Assembly: GCA_028693055.1 (NCBI GenBank)
Contig: JAQUWD010000004.1
Coordinates: forward strand, 1 to 64,000
Source of the DNA: Eubacteriales bacterium
Lineage (GTDB): Bacteria; Bacillota; Clostridia; Christensenellales; Aristaeellaceae
Length of the DNA stretch: 64,000 bases
Direction of reading: 5' to 3'
Numbering within the stretch: the stretch's first letter is position 1; the number at the start of each line of letters is the position of its first letter. A program made the position numbers and the translations under genes. Below are positions 22,446 through 31,357 of the stretch, in pieces. The notes under the pieces were generated by a model. The model saw only the letters and a list, made by a program, of their open reading frames with translations, made no database searches and was not told the DNA's origin.

Positions 22446-24029
22446 ATGCGCAGCATGACTATATTCAATTATTTATTAGAGGGAACGGTGCTGGGGAGCG
22501 TGTTAATACTGCTTCAATTGCTGTCTCGTAGGCTTTTTCGTAAAAAAGTGGGAAGCCGCATCATTTACGCCGCTTGGCTCATTGTTGCGCTGCGGCTTTT
22601 GCTGCCGCTTAGTCTGCCCAACCCCTTGATGAATGAGCTTCGGCCCGGCTTTAGCACCGATATGGAGGCAAGGCCGGTAGCCAATCAGATCCGCGTGCGC
22701 TCCATCGACGCGGCATGGGATGCGGCGGCAGCCTTGCGGGTGCTGACGGGCGGGGGCAGCGTGAGCGAGGCGCTGGATCAATTCGGCAGTCAGACCTATC
22801 ACGGCAAGACGGGCAAATGGTTTCTGCTGGGCTATGGCGCAGCGGCGTTGGCTGTCGCCTGTGGTATGTGGCTGCAGAACCGTCGGTTCCGGCGCTGGAT
22901 CAAGCGCAACCGGGTGGCGGAACTGGAGGGTGAAGCGCTGCTCCAATATCATCGGCTGTGCGTTAGGCTGATGCTCAGACCCGCGCCTGTTTATTATGTG
23001 GATAAACTGGAAGCACCCAGCTCGTTAGGGGTGCTTCGTCCAATGATTGTGCTGCCCACCGATACGCCGGATAATCAGCTCAAGCCCATACTGATGCACC
23101 AGCTTTGCCATTTGAAGAGTGGAGACGGCGTTTGGGCATGGCTTCGCAACTGCTGCTTGGTGGTGCACTGGTTCAATCCGCTGGTTTGGATTGGGGCTGG
23201 CTTTTGCCGTCGTGACGGGGAAATGAGCTGTGATGAGCTGGCTAAATCCAAAATGAACGCGGGAGAGCGTATCGCTTATGCAGACGGCTTAGCGGCGACG
23301 GTTGTGCATCCCCATGGATGGCTGACGCTGCTGGCAACGGACGGCGCGGGGGATGAAAAGGAGCTACGGCATCGGATGACAGCCGTGCTGAGCAATATGC
23401 ATATCAAGACCGTCGCTGCGGTTGCAGCCGGCGTGCTATGCTGCTGCGTGCTGGTAGGCTCCTTTGCCACGGGGGAGAAGTACGCGCCGGTCCGCATTAC
23501 CGTGCTGCCAAATGTGCTTTGGCGAGCCGGGGATGAATTTTTAGAGGATGAGCTTGAGGCAGTAGCCTATGCCAGACGATTTTTGGAGAATCCATATGTG
23601 GACGTTGATACCCAGCATATGAAATTCAACGCTGTGCAAGAACGGGAGGAGGGCAGCCTTTGCTGGGAAGTGGAGGGCAAAGACGACTTGGAGGAGGTTA
23701 GCCTGTCCTTTTTAGAGGACGGCACGCTGCTGACCTATGAGGGAGAAGCACAAACCGATGCGGTGAACCATGGCGTTATTCAAAACCCAGCGCCCATTTT
23801 GCCGGATAGCATGAGACGCTTTATCAGTGGTTTTGTCCAGGCCTGTCTGCCCCATATGGAAATGGTGAGCGGCGAATTTATTGGCGACGTTGCGGGGGAC
23901 GACGCACAGCTTTTTACAGTGAACGTCCTTTTAAAAGACGTGAAACAAGAAAGCACGCCAAGCCTTTCAGAGCTTAACGTGCTTGTCCATCAGTCGGTTC
24001 GTGTGGTTGGGTATCACCGGCTTCGTTAA
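22446..24029 (+). CDS. BlaR1/MecR1-like M56-family membrane protein with altered HExxH
   Basis: A 527-residue protein of the M56 antirepressor family: membrane segments near 10-26, 38-57, 125-142 and 228-248, a cytoplasmic zinc-peptidase loop, EMSCDELA at about 258, a further membrane segment near 320-340, then an extracytoplasmic C-terminal domain of about 180 residues unlike penicillin-binding sensors. Where active members have HExxH, this protein reads HQLCH at residues 218-222 (CAC CAG CTT TGC CAT at 23097-23111), so the catalytic glutamate is glutamine. Downstream HLKSGD and the CDE motif persist. No BlaI/MecI repressor gene is adjacent. It may bind zinc without proteolysis. A GGAGGGA site supports the ATG. 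Confidence 0.8.
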   Translation: MRSMTIFNYLLEGTVLGSVLILLQLLSRRLFRKKVGSRIIYAAWLIVALRLLLPLSLPNPLMNELRPGFSTDMEARPVANQIRVRSIDAAWDAAAALRVLTGGGSVSEALDQFGSQTYHGKTGKWFLLGYGAAALAVACGMWLQNRRFRRWIKRNRVAELEGEALLQYHRLCVRLMLRPAPVYYVDKLEAPSSLGVLRPMIVLPTDTPDNQLKPILMHQLCHLKSGDGVWAWLRNCCLVVHWFNPLVWIGAGFCRRDGEMSCDELAKSKMNAGERIAYADGLAATVVHPHGWLTLLATDGAGDEKELRHRMTAVLSNMHIKTVAAVAAGVLCCCVLVGSFATGEKYAPVRITVLPNVLWRAGDEFLEDELEAVAYARRFLENPYVDVDTQHMKFNAVQEREEGSLCWEVEGKDDLEEVSLSFLEDGTLLTYEGEAQTDAVNHGVIQNPAPILPDSMRRFISGFVQACLPHMEMVSGEFIGDVAGDDAQLFTVNVLLKDVKQESTPSLSELNVLVHQSVRVVGYHRLR

Positions 24030-25378
24030 TAGTAGGAGACTTCCAGCGGGAAATCATATAGCATGCCCAAATCCCACAGCATGGTGCTGGTTAGGTATTT
24101 ATCCCGAATATCCCGCGAGCCGTCCAGCGCGTCCCGCACATCCTGCGGAACGATCCCGATATCGGCGGGCTTGACAGGCATGCCCACCGTTCTCATCAGG
24201 GATTCCACTTGAGCGGTGGAGGGCAGCTCCTGCTCCATGATTTTTAAAATATCATCCCAATGGTCCAGAATTCGATTCATCCGTTCACGATGGCTGGTTG
24301 GATCGTTTTTCTTTGTGTCTCGCGCCAGCTGGAGGATGGACTCAGCCGCTTTGCCAAAAATGCGGCGGGTGTTTTTCTCCCACCAAGCGCCGTCGAAGGT
24401 TTCCAAAAAGTGTTCGGCATGCGCTCGGTCAGGCCGATTTTTACGCAGAGAATCCATCAGGCGGAAGGTGAGCACCGTGCCTACCCCTACTTGGATTCCG
24501 TGGAGCTCATAGGGAGTGCCCCGATCTAGCGCCATCATTTCCCACATATGAGAGAAGTAATGCTCCAGCCCGGAGGCGGGACGGGAAATTTCGGCAAAGG
24601 CCATGGCAATGCCGGAAAGTACCAGTCCGCGCACCACTCTACCAATGGTGTCGGGGTCGCGCTCCATCAGCCGGGGCGCGGCTTCTACAATCTGCCGGAG
24701 GGATTCCCGCATTAGCGCGGCGATTTCCTCGCAGTAGTATTCGTCGATCACCAAATGGGAAATGCGCCATTCACAAAGGGCGATGTATTTCGCCAGCATA
24801 TCTCCCAAGCCAGCCCACAGCATCCGTTCCGGCGCTTGACAGAGAATGTCCGTATCCGCCAAAATAGCGACAGGGCAGGCATTATACAGGGAAACCTTTA
24901 CCCTGTTACGGATCATGGAGGAGGAGTTGGAAGCGTAGCCGTCCATGGAGGGAGCGGTGCCTACCACGATGGACGGCATCCCCACTGCGTGGCCAAGCAC
25001 TTTGCAGCAATCGTTTATCACGCCGCTGCCAATAGCCAAAATCACATCGCAGCTGCGGTCAAAGCTCATGGTAAGGCAGCCTACCGCATATTCGTCCGGC
25101 TCCACCTCGCTCATAGGCATTTCATAAAGCACATAGGGAATTCCGGCTTCGGTCAGCGCCTGTTGAACCTGAGCCCATGCGGCAGCTTTCGTGTGACGGT
25201 CGCATACAATGAAAGGCTTTTGTAAATGAAGCTGGTGAAGCGCTTCGGGTAGGTAACGCACAGCGCCCCGCTCGATTCGCAGATAACGAAGCCCGCAGCT
25301 ATGATGGCGACCGCAGGAACAGTCCCAGCCCTCCGGCCGTAGCAGCTCTTCCGTTGACATTTCCGCAAAGGATTTCAA
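24026..25378 (-). CDS. sn-Glycerol-1-phosphate dehydrogenase (AraM/EgsA-like)
   Basis: A 450-residue protein of the iron/zinc-dependent dehydrogenase superfamily, closest to bacterial G1P dehydrogenase (AraM), which reduces dihydroxyacetone phosphate with NAD(P)H to sn-glycerol-1-phosphate. Motifs: IVCDRHTKAAAW, VILAIGSGVINDCCKVLGHAVGMPSIVVGTAPSMDGYASNSSSMI, a metal-ligand histidine in GLEHYFSHMWEM and another in ELHGIQVGVGT. The best start is the TTG at 25378, with ACCTCC (GGAGGT on the coding strand) 6 bases upstream; the first ATG (25360) is too far from it. The N-terminal 50 residues contain CSCGRHH, an unusual Cys/His cluster. The PcrB partner is not in this window. It ends convergently with a 4-base overlap to the M56 gene. 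Confidence 0.88.
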   Translation of the reverse strand: MKSFAEMSTEELLRPEGWDCSCGRHHSCGLRYLRIERGAVRYLPEALHQLHLQKPFIVCDRHTKAAAWAQVQQALTEAGIPYVLYEMPMSEVEPDEYAVGCLTMSFDRSCDVILAIGSGVINDCCKVLGHAVGMPSIVVGTAPSMDGYASNSSSMIRNRVKVSLYNACPVAILADTDILCQAPERMLWAGLGDMLAKYIALCEWRISHLVIDEYYCEEIAALMRESLRQIVEAAPRLMERDPDTIGRVVRGLVLSGIAMAFAEISRPASGLEHYFSHMWEMMALDRGTPYELHGIQVGVGTVLTFRLMDSLRKNRPDRAHAEHFLETFDGAWWEKNTRRIFGKAAESILQLARDTKKNDPTSHRERMNRILDHWDDILKIMEQELPSTAQVESLMRTVGMPVKPADIGIVPQDVRDALDGSRDIRDKYLTSTMLWDLGMLYDFPLEVSYY

Positions 25379-25572
25379 AAGAACACCTCCACTTTTGTAT
25401 TGATGGATATTGTCTTGCCCATTGTATGCAAAGCGAAGGAAAACGTCAATGGTTCTTCGAAAAATTGATGCTGTTTTGAAATAAAAAGCAACTAAACGAA
25501 ACAATAATTCTTTGACCTTTATTAAATAGGAGAGAGCCGCCGCTTCCTTCACAAAGCGCCTTCGGTTCAGTA

Positions 25573-25602
25573 TTGTAACACCGCCCGATAACGTGTTATA
25601 CT
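25573..25602 (+). promoter_or_regulatory. Extended -10 promoter before the HAD phosphatase gene
   Basis: TTGTAA (25573-25578), 18-base spacer ending TGT, TATACT (25597-25602). The predicted start near 25609 is only 6 bases before the ATG at 25615, which argues for the downstream TTG at 25636 as the real start codon. Confidence 0.6.
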
Positions 25603-25614
25603 GCAAAGGAAAAT

Positions 25615-26349
25615 ATGCTTCGGGGGAATGACGCTTTGCAAAAGACCTATGCGCTTTTCGATTTTGACGGTACCTTGCGCCATGGGGATTCCATCGTCAG
25701 CCTGTGCCTTTTTGCGCGCAAAAAAGGATTATGCTCGGTAAAAATGCTGCTCAACGGCCTTACGGCTGCGTTGGCCTATGGGCTTGGGCTGCGAACGGCA
25801 GAGCAGGCCAAGGCGACGGCGATGAGGTGGATCCGCGGCATGACGGTACGACAAATGGAGACGTTTGCTCAGGAGTTTTGCCACACGGTTCTTCTGCCCG
25901 AGCTTTACCCGGAGGGACTAGCTTCGTTAAAAGCGGAAAAAAAGAGAGGCGCAGCGATTCTGTTCATTACCGCTTCGCCCGCCTGCTATCTGGAGCCCCT
26001 TAAAAAAGCGCTGGGGTTGGAGGATATTATCGGCACCCGTATGGCGCTGGAAGAGGATCGCTACACAGGGGAAATCTGCGGCGATAATTGCCGTGGGCTG
26101 CAAAAGCCCCTGCGCCTTGCGGAGTATCTGGCGGCTAAGGGTGACCGTCTGGATTATGCTACCTCCACCGCCTACGGCGACAGCCTAAGCGACCTGCCTA
26201 TGCTGGAGCTTTGCGCTCAGGCGGTGGCGGTGAATCCCAAGCGCCGACTCCTAAGCGGCCTTGCAAACAGGAGCGGCGTTCGCGTGGTGGCGTGGGGCCA
26301 AAAGAAGAATACGTCAAAGGGAGGAAAGCACCATGCGCGGCACGCCTGA
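25615..26349 (+). CDS. HAD-IB family phosphatase (phosphoserine phosphatase-like)
   Basis: A 244-residue (or 237 from a TTG at 25636) HAD-superfamily hydrolase: motif I DFDGTLRHGDS, motif II ITASP, motif III region RGLQKPLRL and motif IV YGDSLSDLPML. The helical cap after motif I is that of subfamily IB, which includes phosphoserine and phosphoethanolamine/phosphocholine phosphatases and 1-acyl-glycerol-phosphate-type enzymes. Substrate unknown. It overlaps the serine hydrolase gene by 17 bases and is divergent from the G1P dehydrogenase gene, making a phosphoglycerol-type substrate tempting, but this is speculation. Confidence 0.85.
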   Translation: MLRGNDALQKTYALFDFDGTLRHGDSIVSLCLFARKKGLCSVKMLLNGLTAALAYGLGLRTAEQAKATAMRWIRGMTVRQMETFAQEFCHTVLLPELYPEGLASLKAEKKRGAAILFITASPACYLEPLKKALGLEDIIGTRMALEEDRYTGEICGDNCRGLQKPLRLAEYLAAKGDRLDYATSTAYGDSLSDLPMLELCAQAVAVNPKRRLLSGLANRSGVRVVAWGQKKNTSKGGKHHARHA

Positions 26350-27391
26350 TTTTTCTCTTGCAGACGGGGTCGTCACCTCTGCGTTGAAGCAGGAGGCTTT
26401 TACTGCCGCCTGCGTGCTGGTGGGCAAAAAGGAACGGGTTCTTTTCAGAAGAGCCTACGGACGGCTGTCCATCGAGGAGGACGCCGGGCTTTGTAACGAG
26501 CACACCCGCTTTGATTTGGCCTCAATTACCAAGCCCTTAGTGGTTGGCATGCTAGCCCTTCGGGCTATGGAAAGCGGCAGGTTCTGCCTGTGGGACAAGC
26601 TAAGCGCCTTTATTGAGGCTCCCGCCGATAAAAAGGACATGACCATTGCGCAAATTTTAACCCATACCGCCGGGTTTTCCACAGGGCTGCACCTTTGGAA
26701 AATGGCCGAGTCCCCCGAACACTGCACAGAGCTGTTGCTTTCCTCGCCGCTCTTGTTCTCCCCGGGAACCGGGCAGCAATACTGCTGCGCCGGCTATATT
26801 CTGCTGGGACAGCTTTTGGAATGCCTGTACGATTTGCCTTTGAACGAGCTAGCCCGTCAGGAGATTTTCTGGCCGTTGAAAATGAAAAATACCTCCTATC
26901 TGCCGGTAGGGGGCAATATCGCGGCTACGGAAATGCAGGATGACGGCCGATGCCTTTGCGGCGTGGTACATGACGAGAACGCGCAGTTTCTGGGCGGGAT
27001 ATCTGGTAATGCCGGGGTTTTCTCCACCATGGACGACTTGGCCCTGTTTGTGCAGATGCTTTCCATGAAGGGAGCGCTGCCCGACGGGTCCCGCTACCTG
27101 TCCACAGCCTCTGTCCGGTTGAGCATGGAAAACCATACCCCCGGCATGGCTCAGGGGCGCGGACTGGGCTTTTATTTGCCAAAATATGACAACGGCTATA
27201 TCGGCGACCTTTTTCCCAAAGAAACGGTTGGGCATACGGGCTTTACCGGCACCAGCTTTAGCTACGATCCCACCACTGGGCTGTACCTGATCTTTTTGTG
27301 CAACCGCATCTGTCCTTCCCGGGATAGCATGGCGATCTATCGGGTGCGCAGACTGCTGCATAACGCGGTTTATGCAGCCGCCTGTGACTGA
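26333..27391 (+). CDS. Serine hydrolase, beta-lactamase/DD-peptidase fold
   Basis: A 352-residue cytosolic-looking protein (no signal peptide) of the class C beta-lactamase-like family. The nucleophile motif SxxK is SITK within FDLASITKPLV, the second motif region is QQYCCAGYILLGQLLE (tyrosine retained), and the third is HTG in VGHTGFTGTSFSYDP. Such proteins hydrolyse esters or D-amino-acid peptides; lack of an export signal argues against a role as secreted beta-lactamase. The start at 26333 has a GGGAGG site. It sits between the HAD phosphatase and citramalate synthase in one transcript. Confidence 0.85.
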   Translation: MRGTPDFSLADGVVTSALKQEAFTAACVLVGKKERVLFRRAYGRLSIEEDAGLCNEHTRFDLASITKPLVVGMLALRAMESGRFCLWDKLSAFIEAPADKKDMTIAQILTHTAGFSTGLHLWKMAESPEHCTELLLSSPLLFSPGTGQQYCCAGYILLGQLLECLYDLPLNELARQEIFWPLKMKNTSYLPVGGNIAATEMQDDGRCLCGVVHDENAQFLGGISGNAGVFSTMDDLALFVQMLSMKGALPDGSRYLSTASVRLSMENHTPGMAQGRGLGFYLPKYDNGYIGDLFPKETVGHTGFTGTSFSYDPTTGLYLIFLCNRICPSRDSMAIYRVRRLLHNAVYAAACD

Positions 27392-27408
27392 CGAAGGGAG
27401 AAATTGAT

Positions 27409-28971
27409 TTGCGGCGTGTGGAGCTTTTAGATACCACCCTGCGGGATGGCGCTCAGGGGGAGGGCATTGATCATTCCCTAAGTGATAAACGTAAAATTGC
27501 ATTGTCGTTGGATAGGCTGGGCATTCCCCTGATCGAGGGCGGCAATCCAGCCGCCAATCCCAAAGATGAAGCGTTTTTTCAGGAGGCGAAAGCCGCGCCC
27601 TTTTTAATGCAGGCGCGGCTGGTACCCTTTGGCAGTACCTGCCGGGCAGGCGTGAAGCCTGAGGCGGACAAGGGCCTTGCTATTTTGCTTTCTACGGAGC
27701 AGCCGGTGATTTCCATTTTCGGCAAGGCGGATATTCGTCAGGTGCGGGATGTGCTTCGAGTCACCCCCGAAGAAAACCTGCGGATGATCGAAGACAGCGT
27801 GGCTTTTTTATGCCGCTCTGGCCGCAGGGTCTTGTTTGATGCGGAGCATTTTTTTGACGGCGCGGATGATGACCGAGACTATGCCTTTGCGGCGCTGAAA
27901 GCCGCCTGTCGCGGCGGGGCGGACGTGCTGGTGCTATGCGATACCAAGGGCGGGACGCTGCCCGACGATCTGCGCTCCCGTACCGCCGAGGTATTGGCGG
28001 CGCTGCCAAAGTGCAAAGTCGGCATTCACTGCCATGACGATATGGGGCTATCCGTAGCCGGAAGCCTAGCCTGTATTGACGCGGGCGCCGCTATGGCTCA
28101 GGTCACCGTGGCGGGCGTGGGAGAGCGCTGCGGCAACACCAACCTGAGCACCTTGCTGGCCACCCTGCAGCTTAAGCTCCATTATCAGGTTATCCCTGCC
28201 GAGAATCTACCGCTGCTTACCTCTACCGCCAGAGAAATTCTGGAGGTGATGAATGTCACGCCCAATCGCCGCGCGCCCTACGTGGGCTACAGTGCCTTCG
28301 CTCACAAGGGCGGCATGCACATTGACGGCGTGATGAAGAGCCCCGAAAGCTTCGAGCACATCCCTCCGGAAAGCGTGGGCAATCGCCGCCGTTTCCTGCT
28401 CAGCGAGCAAACGGGGCGGGCGGGCGTTTATACCCGCCTAAAGCGCCTGATCCCCGAAATCCAGCGAGACGATCCACGGGTGAAGCAAATTACCGAGCGT
28501 CTGAAACGTCGGGAGGCCCAGGGCTATGCCTATGAAAGCGCCGACGGCAGCTTTGATCTGCTGGCGCTGGAAACGCTAGGGATGCGCAAGGCGTTTTTTG
28601 AGGTTCGGGATTTTCACGTGCTTTCCGGTAATTCGGCGGAGGACAACAATGCTCAGGCGTATATCAAAATCGCTGTGGACGGCAAAGAGGAAATCAACGC
28701 CGCCGAGGGAGACGGCCCGGTCAACGCCCTCGATAAAGCCCTGCGTAAGGCCTTGATGGTCTTTTATCCCAAGCTGGCCAATATGCATCTACGGGATTTC
28801 AAGGTGCGCGTCATCGACAGCGGCGGAACCGCCAGCGTGGTGCGGGTGCTGATCGAAAGCGCCGACGGCCCTCATGTGTGGACCACTACCGGGGTTTCCT
28901 CTAATATTATTCAGGCTTGCTTTTTAGCGCTGGTGGATTCGGTGGCGTATTATCTGACGTTCGTGGGGTGA
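27409..28971 (+). CDS. cimA: (R)-Citramalate synthase
   Basis: A 520-residue member of the HMGL/isopropylmalate synthase family that condenses acetyl-CoA and pyruvate to citramalate, the first step of threonine-independent isoleucine synthesis. Motifs: LLDTTLRDGAQGEGI, GIHCHDDMGLSVAGSLACIDAGAAMAQVTVAGVGERCGNTNLSTLL, a HKGGMHIDGV segment, and a C-terminal LeuA regulatory domain (from about 395). Length and N-terminal motif match the CimA rather than the LeuA subgroup. It starts at TTG with GAAGGGAG 8 bases upstream. No other isoleucine genes are nearby. The 3-prime end overlaps the convergent GH31 gene by 22 bases. Confidence 0.92.
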   Translation: MRRVELLDTTLRDGAQGEGIDHSLSDKRKIALSLDRLGIPLIEGGNPAANPKDEAFFQEAKAAPFLMQARLVPFGSTCRAGVKPEADKGLAILLSTEQPVISIFGKADIRQVRDVLRVTPEENLRMIEDSVAFLCRSGRRVLFDAEHFFDGADDDRDYAFAALKAACRGGADVLVLCDTKGGTLPDDLRSRTAEVLAALPKCKVGIHCHDDMGLSVAGSLACIDAGAAMAQVTVAGVGERCGNTNLSTLLATLQLKLHYQVIPAENLPLLTSTAREILEVMNVTPNRRAPYVGYSAFAHKGGMHIDGVMKSPESFEHIPPESVGNRRRFLLSEQTGRAGVYTRLKRLIPEIQRDDPRVKQITERLKRREAQGYAYESADGSFDLLALETLGMRKAFFEVRDFHVLSGNSAEDNNAQAYIKIAVDGKEEINAAEGDGPVNALDKALRKALMVFYPKLANMHLRDFKVRVIDSGGTASVVRVLIESADGPHVWTTTGVSSNIIQACFLALVDSVAYYLTFVG

Positions 28972-31355
28972 GCGTGTGGCTGCGCCAGCAAGGCTTCCGC
29001 AATGGCTTCCCTAAGCGTTGGATTGGGACAGACCAGCGGAAGCTCGCTTAGGATGGAGAAGGCGCTCCTTCCGGAGGTAAGCAGAGCCCAAACTGCATCC
29101 TTGCGCTCATATTCGATCTGAGCTGCGTTTAGCATTTTCATACAATAGGAGTTCACGTCGTTTGCCGCCCTATCCAGTGGCGGGTCAAAAACTAGCTCGA
29201 AGGCTTCCTTGCAGCGATCTACGACGGCTGTAAGCTTATGGCGGGCTTCGTCATATGTAAGCGGTAGCGTAGTTGTATAGCCACCGCTTATCAAAGCGCA
29301 GCTTTGTGCCTCCTGAACGCCTATAAAACAGAGAATGCAGCTTCGATTCTGAGGCATGAACTTCCTTTTTGCAGCGGGGCGGAAGAAAAAGCGGCTCGTG
29401 TTTTCCTCACGCCATTTCCATACAAGCTCTGTCACGCAGCTTTCGCCTGAAAGGTACGCCGTGGTTTCTCCATCGTCCTCATAAAGGGAAAACGCTCCAT
29501 CCGCCCCGCCGAAAATCAAAAGCTCAAGCTGTTTGGGCAAAGCCACGCCATTTTCTGGCTTGTCGCCATTCATGGGTACGATGGCTCCCACCTTTGCCAG
29601 CACAGGCACGGCTTCCAATGGGCGATGCAGGAATAACCTCCGATTGCCCTCATACCATAGTCCAGTAAAAAAGTCCATGTATTGGCCCGAAGGCAGCCAA
29701 GCCTCCACCGAGCCAAGCACTGCGTCTCTGTCCATGGGCTGAGTGATGGGACAGACGATGAGCTCCGTTCCAAAATGATATTGGTTTGGAACCTCATAAG
29801 CCGCCCCTTCCCTTGGGTGCTGGTAATACATGGGTGATATCAGCGTTTCACCCAGACAGTGACAGCGATGGTTCATTGTGTATAAATAGGGAATCAATTG
29901 ATGACGAAGCCGCAAAAACCGTCCCATAATCTCTCGGATAGGGCTGGGATAGCGCCAAGGCTCCTTTCCATTAAAATGATTGCAAGTGCTGTGCAGGCGT
30001 AGAATCGGTGAGAATACCCCAAATTCCAGCCAACGTACCTGTAGCTCGTCATATCGGCAGCCATGAGTATGTCCGCCGATATCGTGGCTCCACCATCCAT
30101 AGCCAATATTTGCCGCCGTCGCGGTAAAATAGGGCTGAAAGGCCAAGGAAGCCCAGCTGATAACGCTGTCGCCGGAAAAACCTACGGGATAGCGATGGCT
30201 GCCCGGCCCGGCGTACCGGGATAGGATCAGAGGGCGCATGCCCTGCCTAGCACTATCGTGGGTATGGAGATGATTCAGCATCCAAAGAGGATCCAGTCCC
30301 TTGAGCCGAGAAACGGCCCCCTGCTGCCAGTCAATCCACCAAAAATCCACGCCTTCCGCTTCTCTGGGATGGTGGAGGCAGGAAAAATAGACCTTCATAA
30401 AAGCGGGATTCTCCGGCGCAAAGGGGATGCGCTGCCCCTCGGCGGCATTCCTGCCAAGCTCTTGCGCGGCTTGCTTGTACATTTCCTCATGGGCCTGTAT
30501 GCCCTCGGCGGGATGGACGTTCAGCGTCACCTTCAGCCTTCGTTGATGCAACGCTGCTAAAAACGCCTTCGGATCAGGGAAAAGCGTCCGGTTCCAAGTA
30601 TAGCCAGTCCAGCCCTTGCCGCTGCTCGTTGGCTGGGTGATATGCCAATCCATATCCAGCACCGCTACGCTTAATGGAATTTGCTCTTGGACGAAGTGCT
30701 CCATAAGCTCTATATATTCCCGCGCCGAATAGGCCTTGAAGCGGCTCCACCAATTGCCCAGCGCATAACGAGGCAAAAGAGGTGGAGCGCCGCAAAGCCT
30801 GAAAAAATCCCGGAGCGCACCCGGGTAATCATAGCCGTAGCTGAAAAAGTATATATCCTGAATGCCGGGACAGCGCGGCTCCGGCCAGCCCAGTGCGTCA
30901 AGCGTCATAGACGCGCTGTCGTCCAGCAAGGAATATCCCTGTAGCCGAGACTGAACGCCGCATTCCAATAGGACCGCACCGTCGGCTTCGTCTAACGTTC
31001 GGGCGGTTCCCATCAGGTTTTCATTCAGGGAGTCGCCAAAATGCCATGTGCAGAAGATGCCGCCGCAGTCGCTATGATTTTCCGCCCACAAGCCCTCGGC
31101 GGAAAAGGGCTTTTCATTGTAAAAAATGGTCACACAATCCGTTTGCAGCTCGATTCCGTCTGCACTGTGGAACAGGTGAAAGGGGACGGCCGGAAACTCG
31201 CGGCACTGCACGGTCTGGGTAGGTCTGTCCTCAAACAGTCCGTCTGGGCAGTATTCCATACGGATCAATCGCTGTGTTAAAACCGTAAAGCGATATTTGT
31301 CTCCTTTGACCTCTCGCAACACTGTCTGCCCATCCTGCGTTTCGGGTTGCGTCAT
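28950..31355 (-). CDS. Glycoside hydrolase family 31 (alpha-glucosidase-type)
   Basis: An 801-residue intracellular GH31 enzyme (no signal peptide). The (beta/alpha)8 domain begins about residue 195 (LLPRYALGNWWSRFKAYS). The nucleophile is Asp at about 342 in FWWIDWQQG and the acid/base Asp at about 396 in VGFSGDS, followed by YGWWSHDIGGH. These retaining enzymes cleave alpha-glucosides or alpha-xylosides; the WWIDWQQG form is common in uncharacterised GH31 members. I prefer the ATG at 31355 (GGAGG 7 bases away) over 31361. Last gene of the operon with GH13 and the sugar transporter. Confidence 0.9.
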   Translation of the reverse strand: MTQPETQDGQTVLREVKGDKYRFTVLTQRLIRMEYCPDGLFEDRPTQTVQCREFPAVPFHLFHSADGIELQTDCVTIFYNEKPFSAEGLWAENHSDCGGIFCTWHFGDSLNENLMGTARTLDEADGAVLLECGVQSRLQGYSLLDDSASMTLDALGWPEPRCPGIQDIYFFSYGYDYPGALRDFFRLCGAPPLLPRYALGNWWSRFKAYSAREYIELMEHFVQEQIPLSVAVLDMDWHITQPTSSGKGWTGYTWNRTLFPDPKAFLAALHQRRLKVTLNVHPAEGIQAHEEMYKQAAQELGRNAAEGQRIPFAPENPAFMKVYFSCLHHPREAEGVDFWWIDWQQGAVSRLKGLDPLWMLNHLHTHDSARQGMRPLILSRYAGPGSHRYPVGFSGDSVISWASLAFQPYFTATAANIGYGWWSHDIGGHTHGCRYDELQVRWLEFGVFSPILRLHSTCNHFNGKEPWRYPSPIREIMGRFLRLRHQLIPYLYTMNHRCHCLGETLISPMYYQHPREGAAYEVPNQYHFGTELIVCPITQPMDRDAVLGSVEAWLPSGQYMDFFTGLWYEGNRRLFLHRPLEAVPVLAKVGAIVPMNGDKPENGVALPKQLELLIFGGADGAFSLYEDDGETTAYLSGESCVTELVWKWREENTSRFFFRPAAKRKFMPQNRSCILCFIGVQEAQSCALISGGYTTTLPLTYDEARHKLTAVVDRCKEAFELVFDPPLDRAANDVNSYCMKMLNAAQIEYERKDAVWALLTSGRSAFSILSELPLVCPNPTLREAIAEALLAQPHAHPTNVR

Positions 31356-31357
31356 GG

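Noticed and set aside
26333..27391. Reading the serine hydrolase as an antibiotic-resistance beta-lactamase
   Set aside because: No signal peptide, and only the general SxxK and HTG marks of the wider esterase/peptidase family are present.
26849..27502. 217-codon minus-strand frame opposite the serine hydrolase
   Set aside because: Shadow of a gene with SxxK and HTG motifs on the plus strand.
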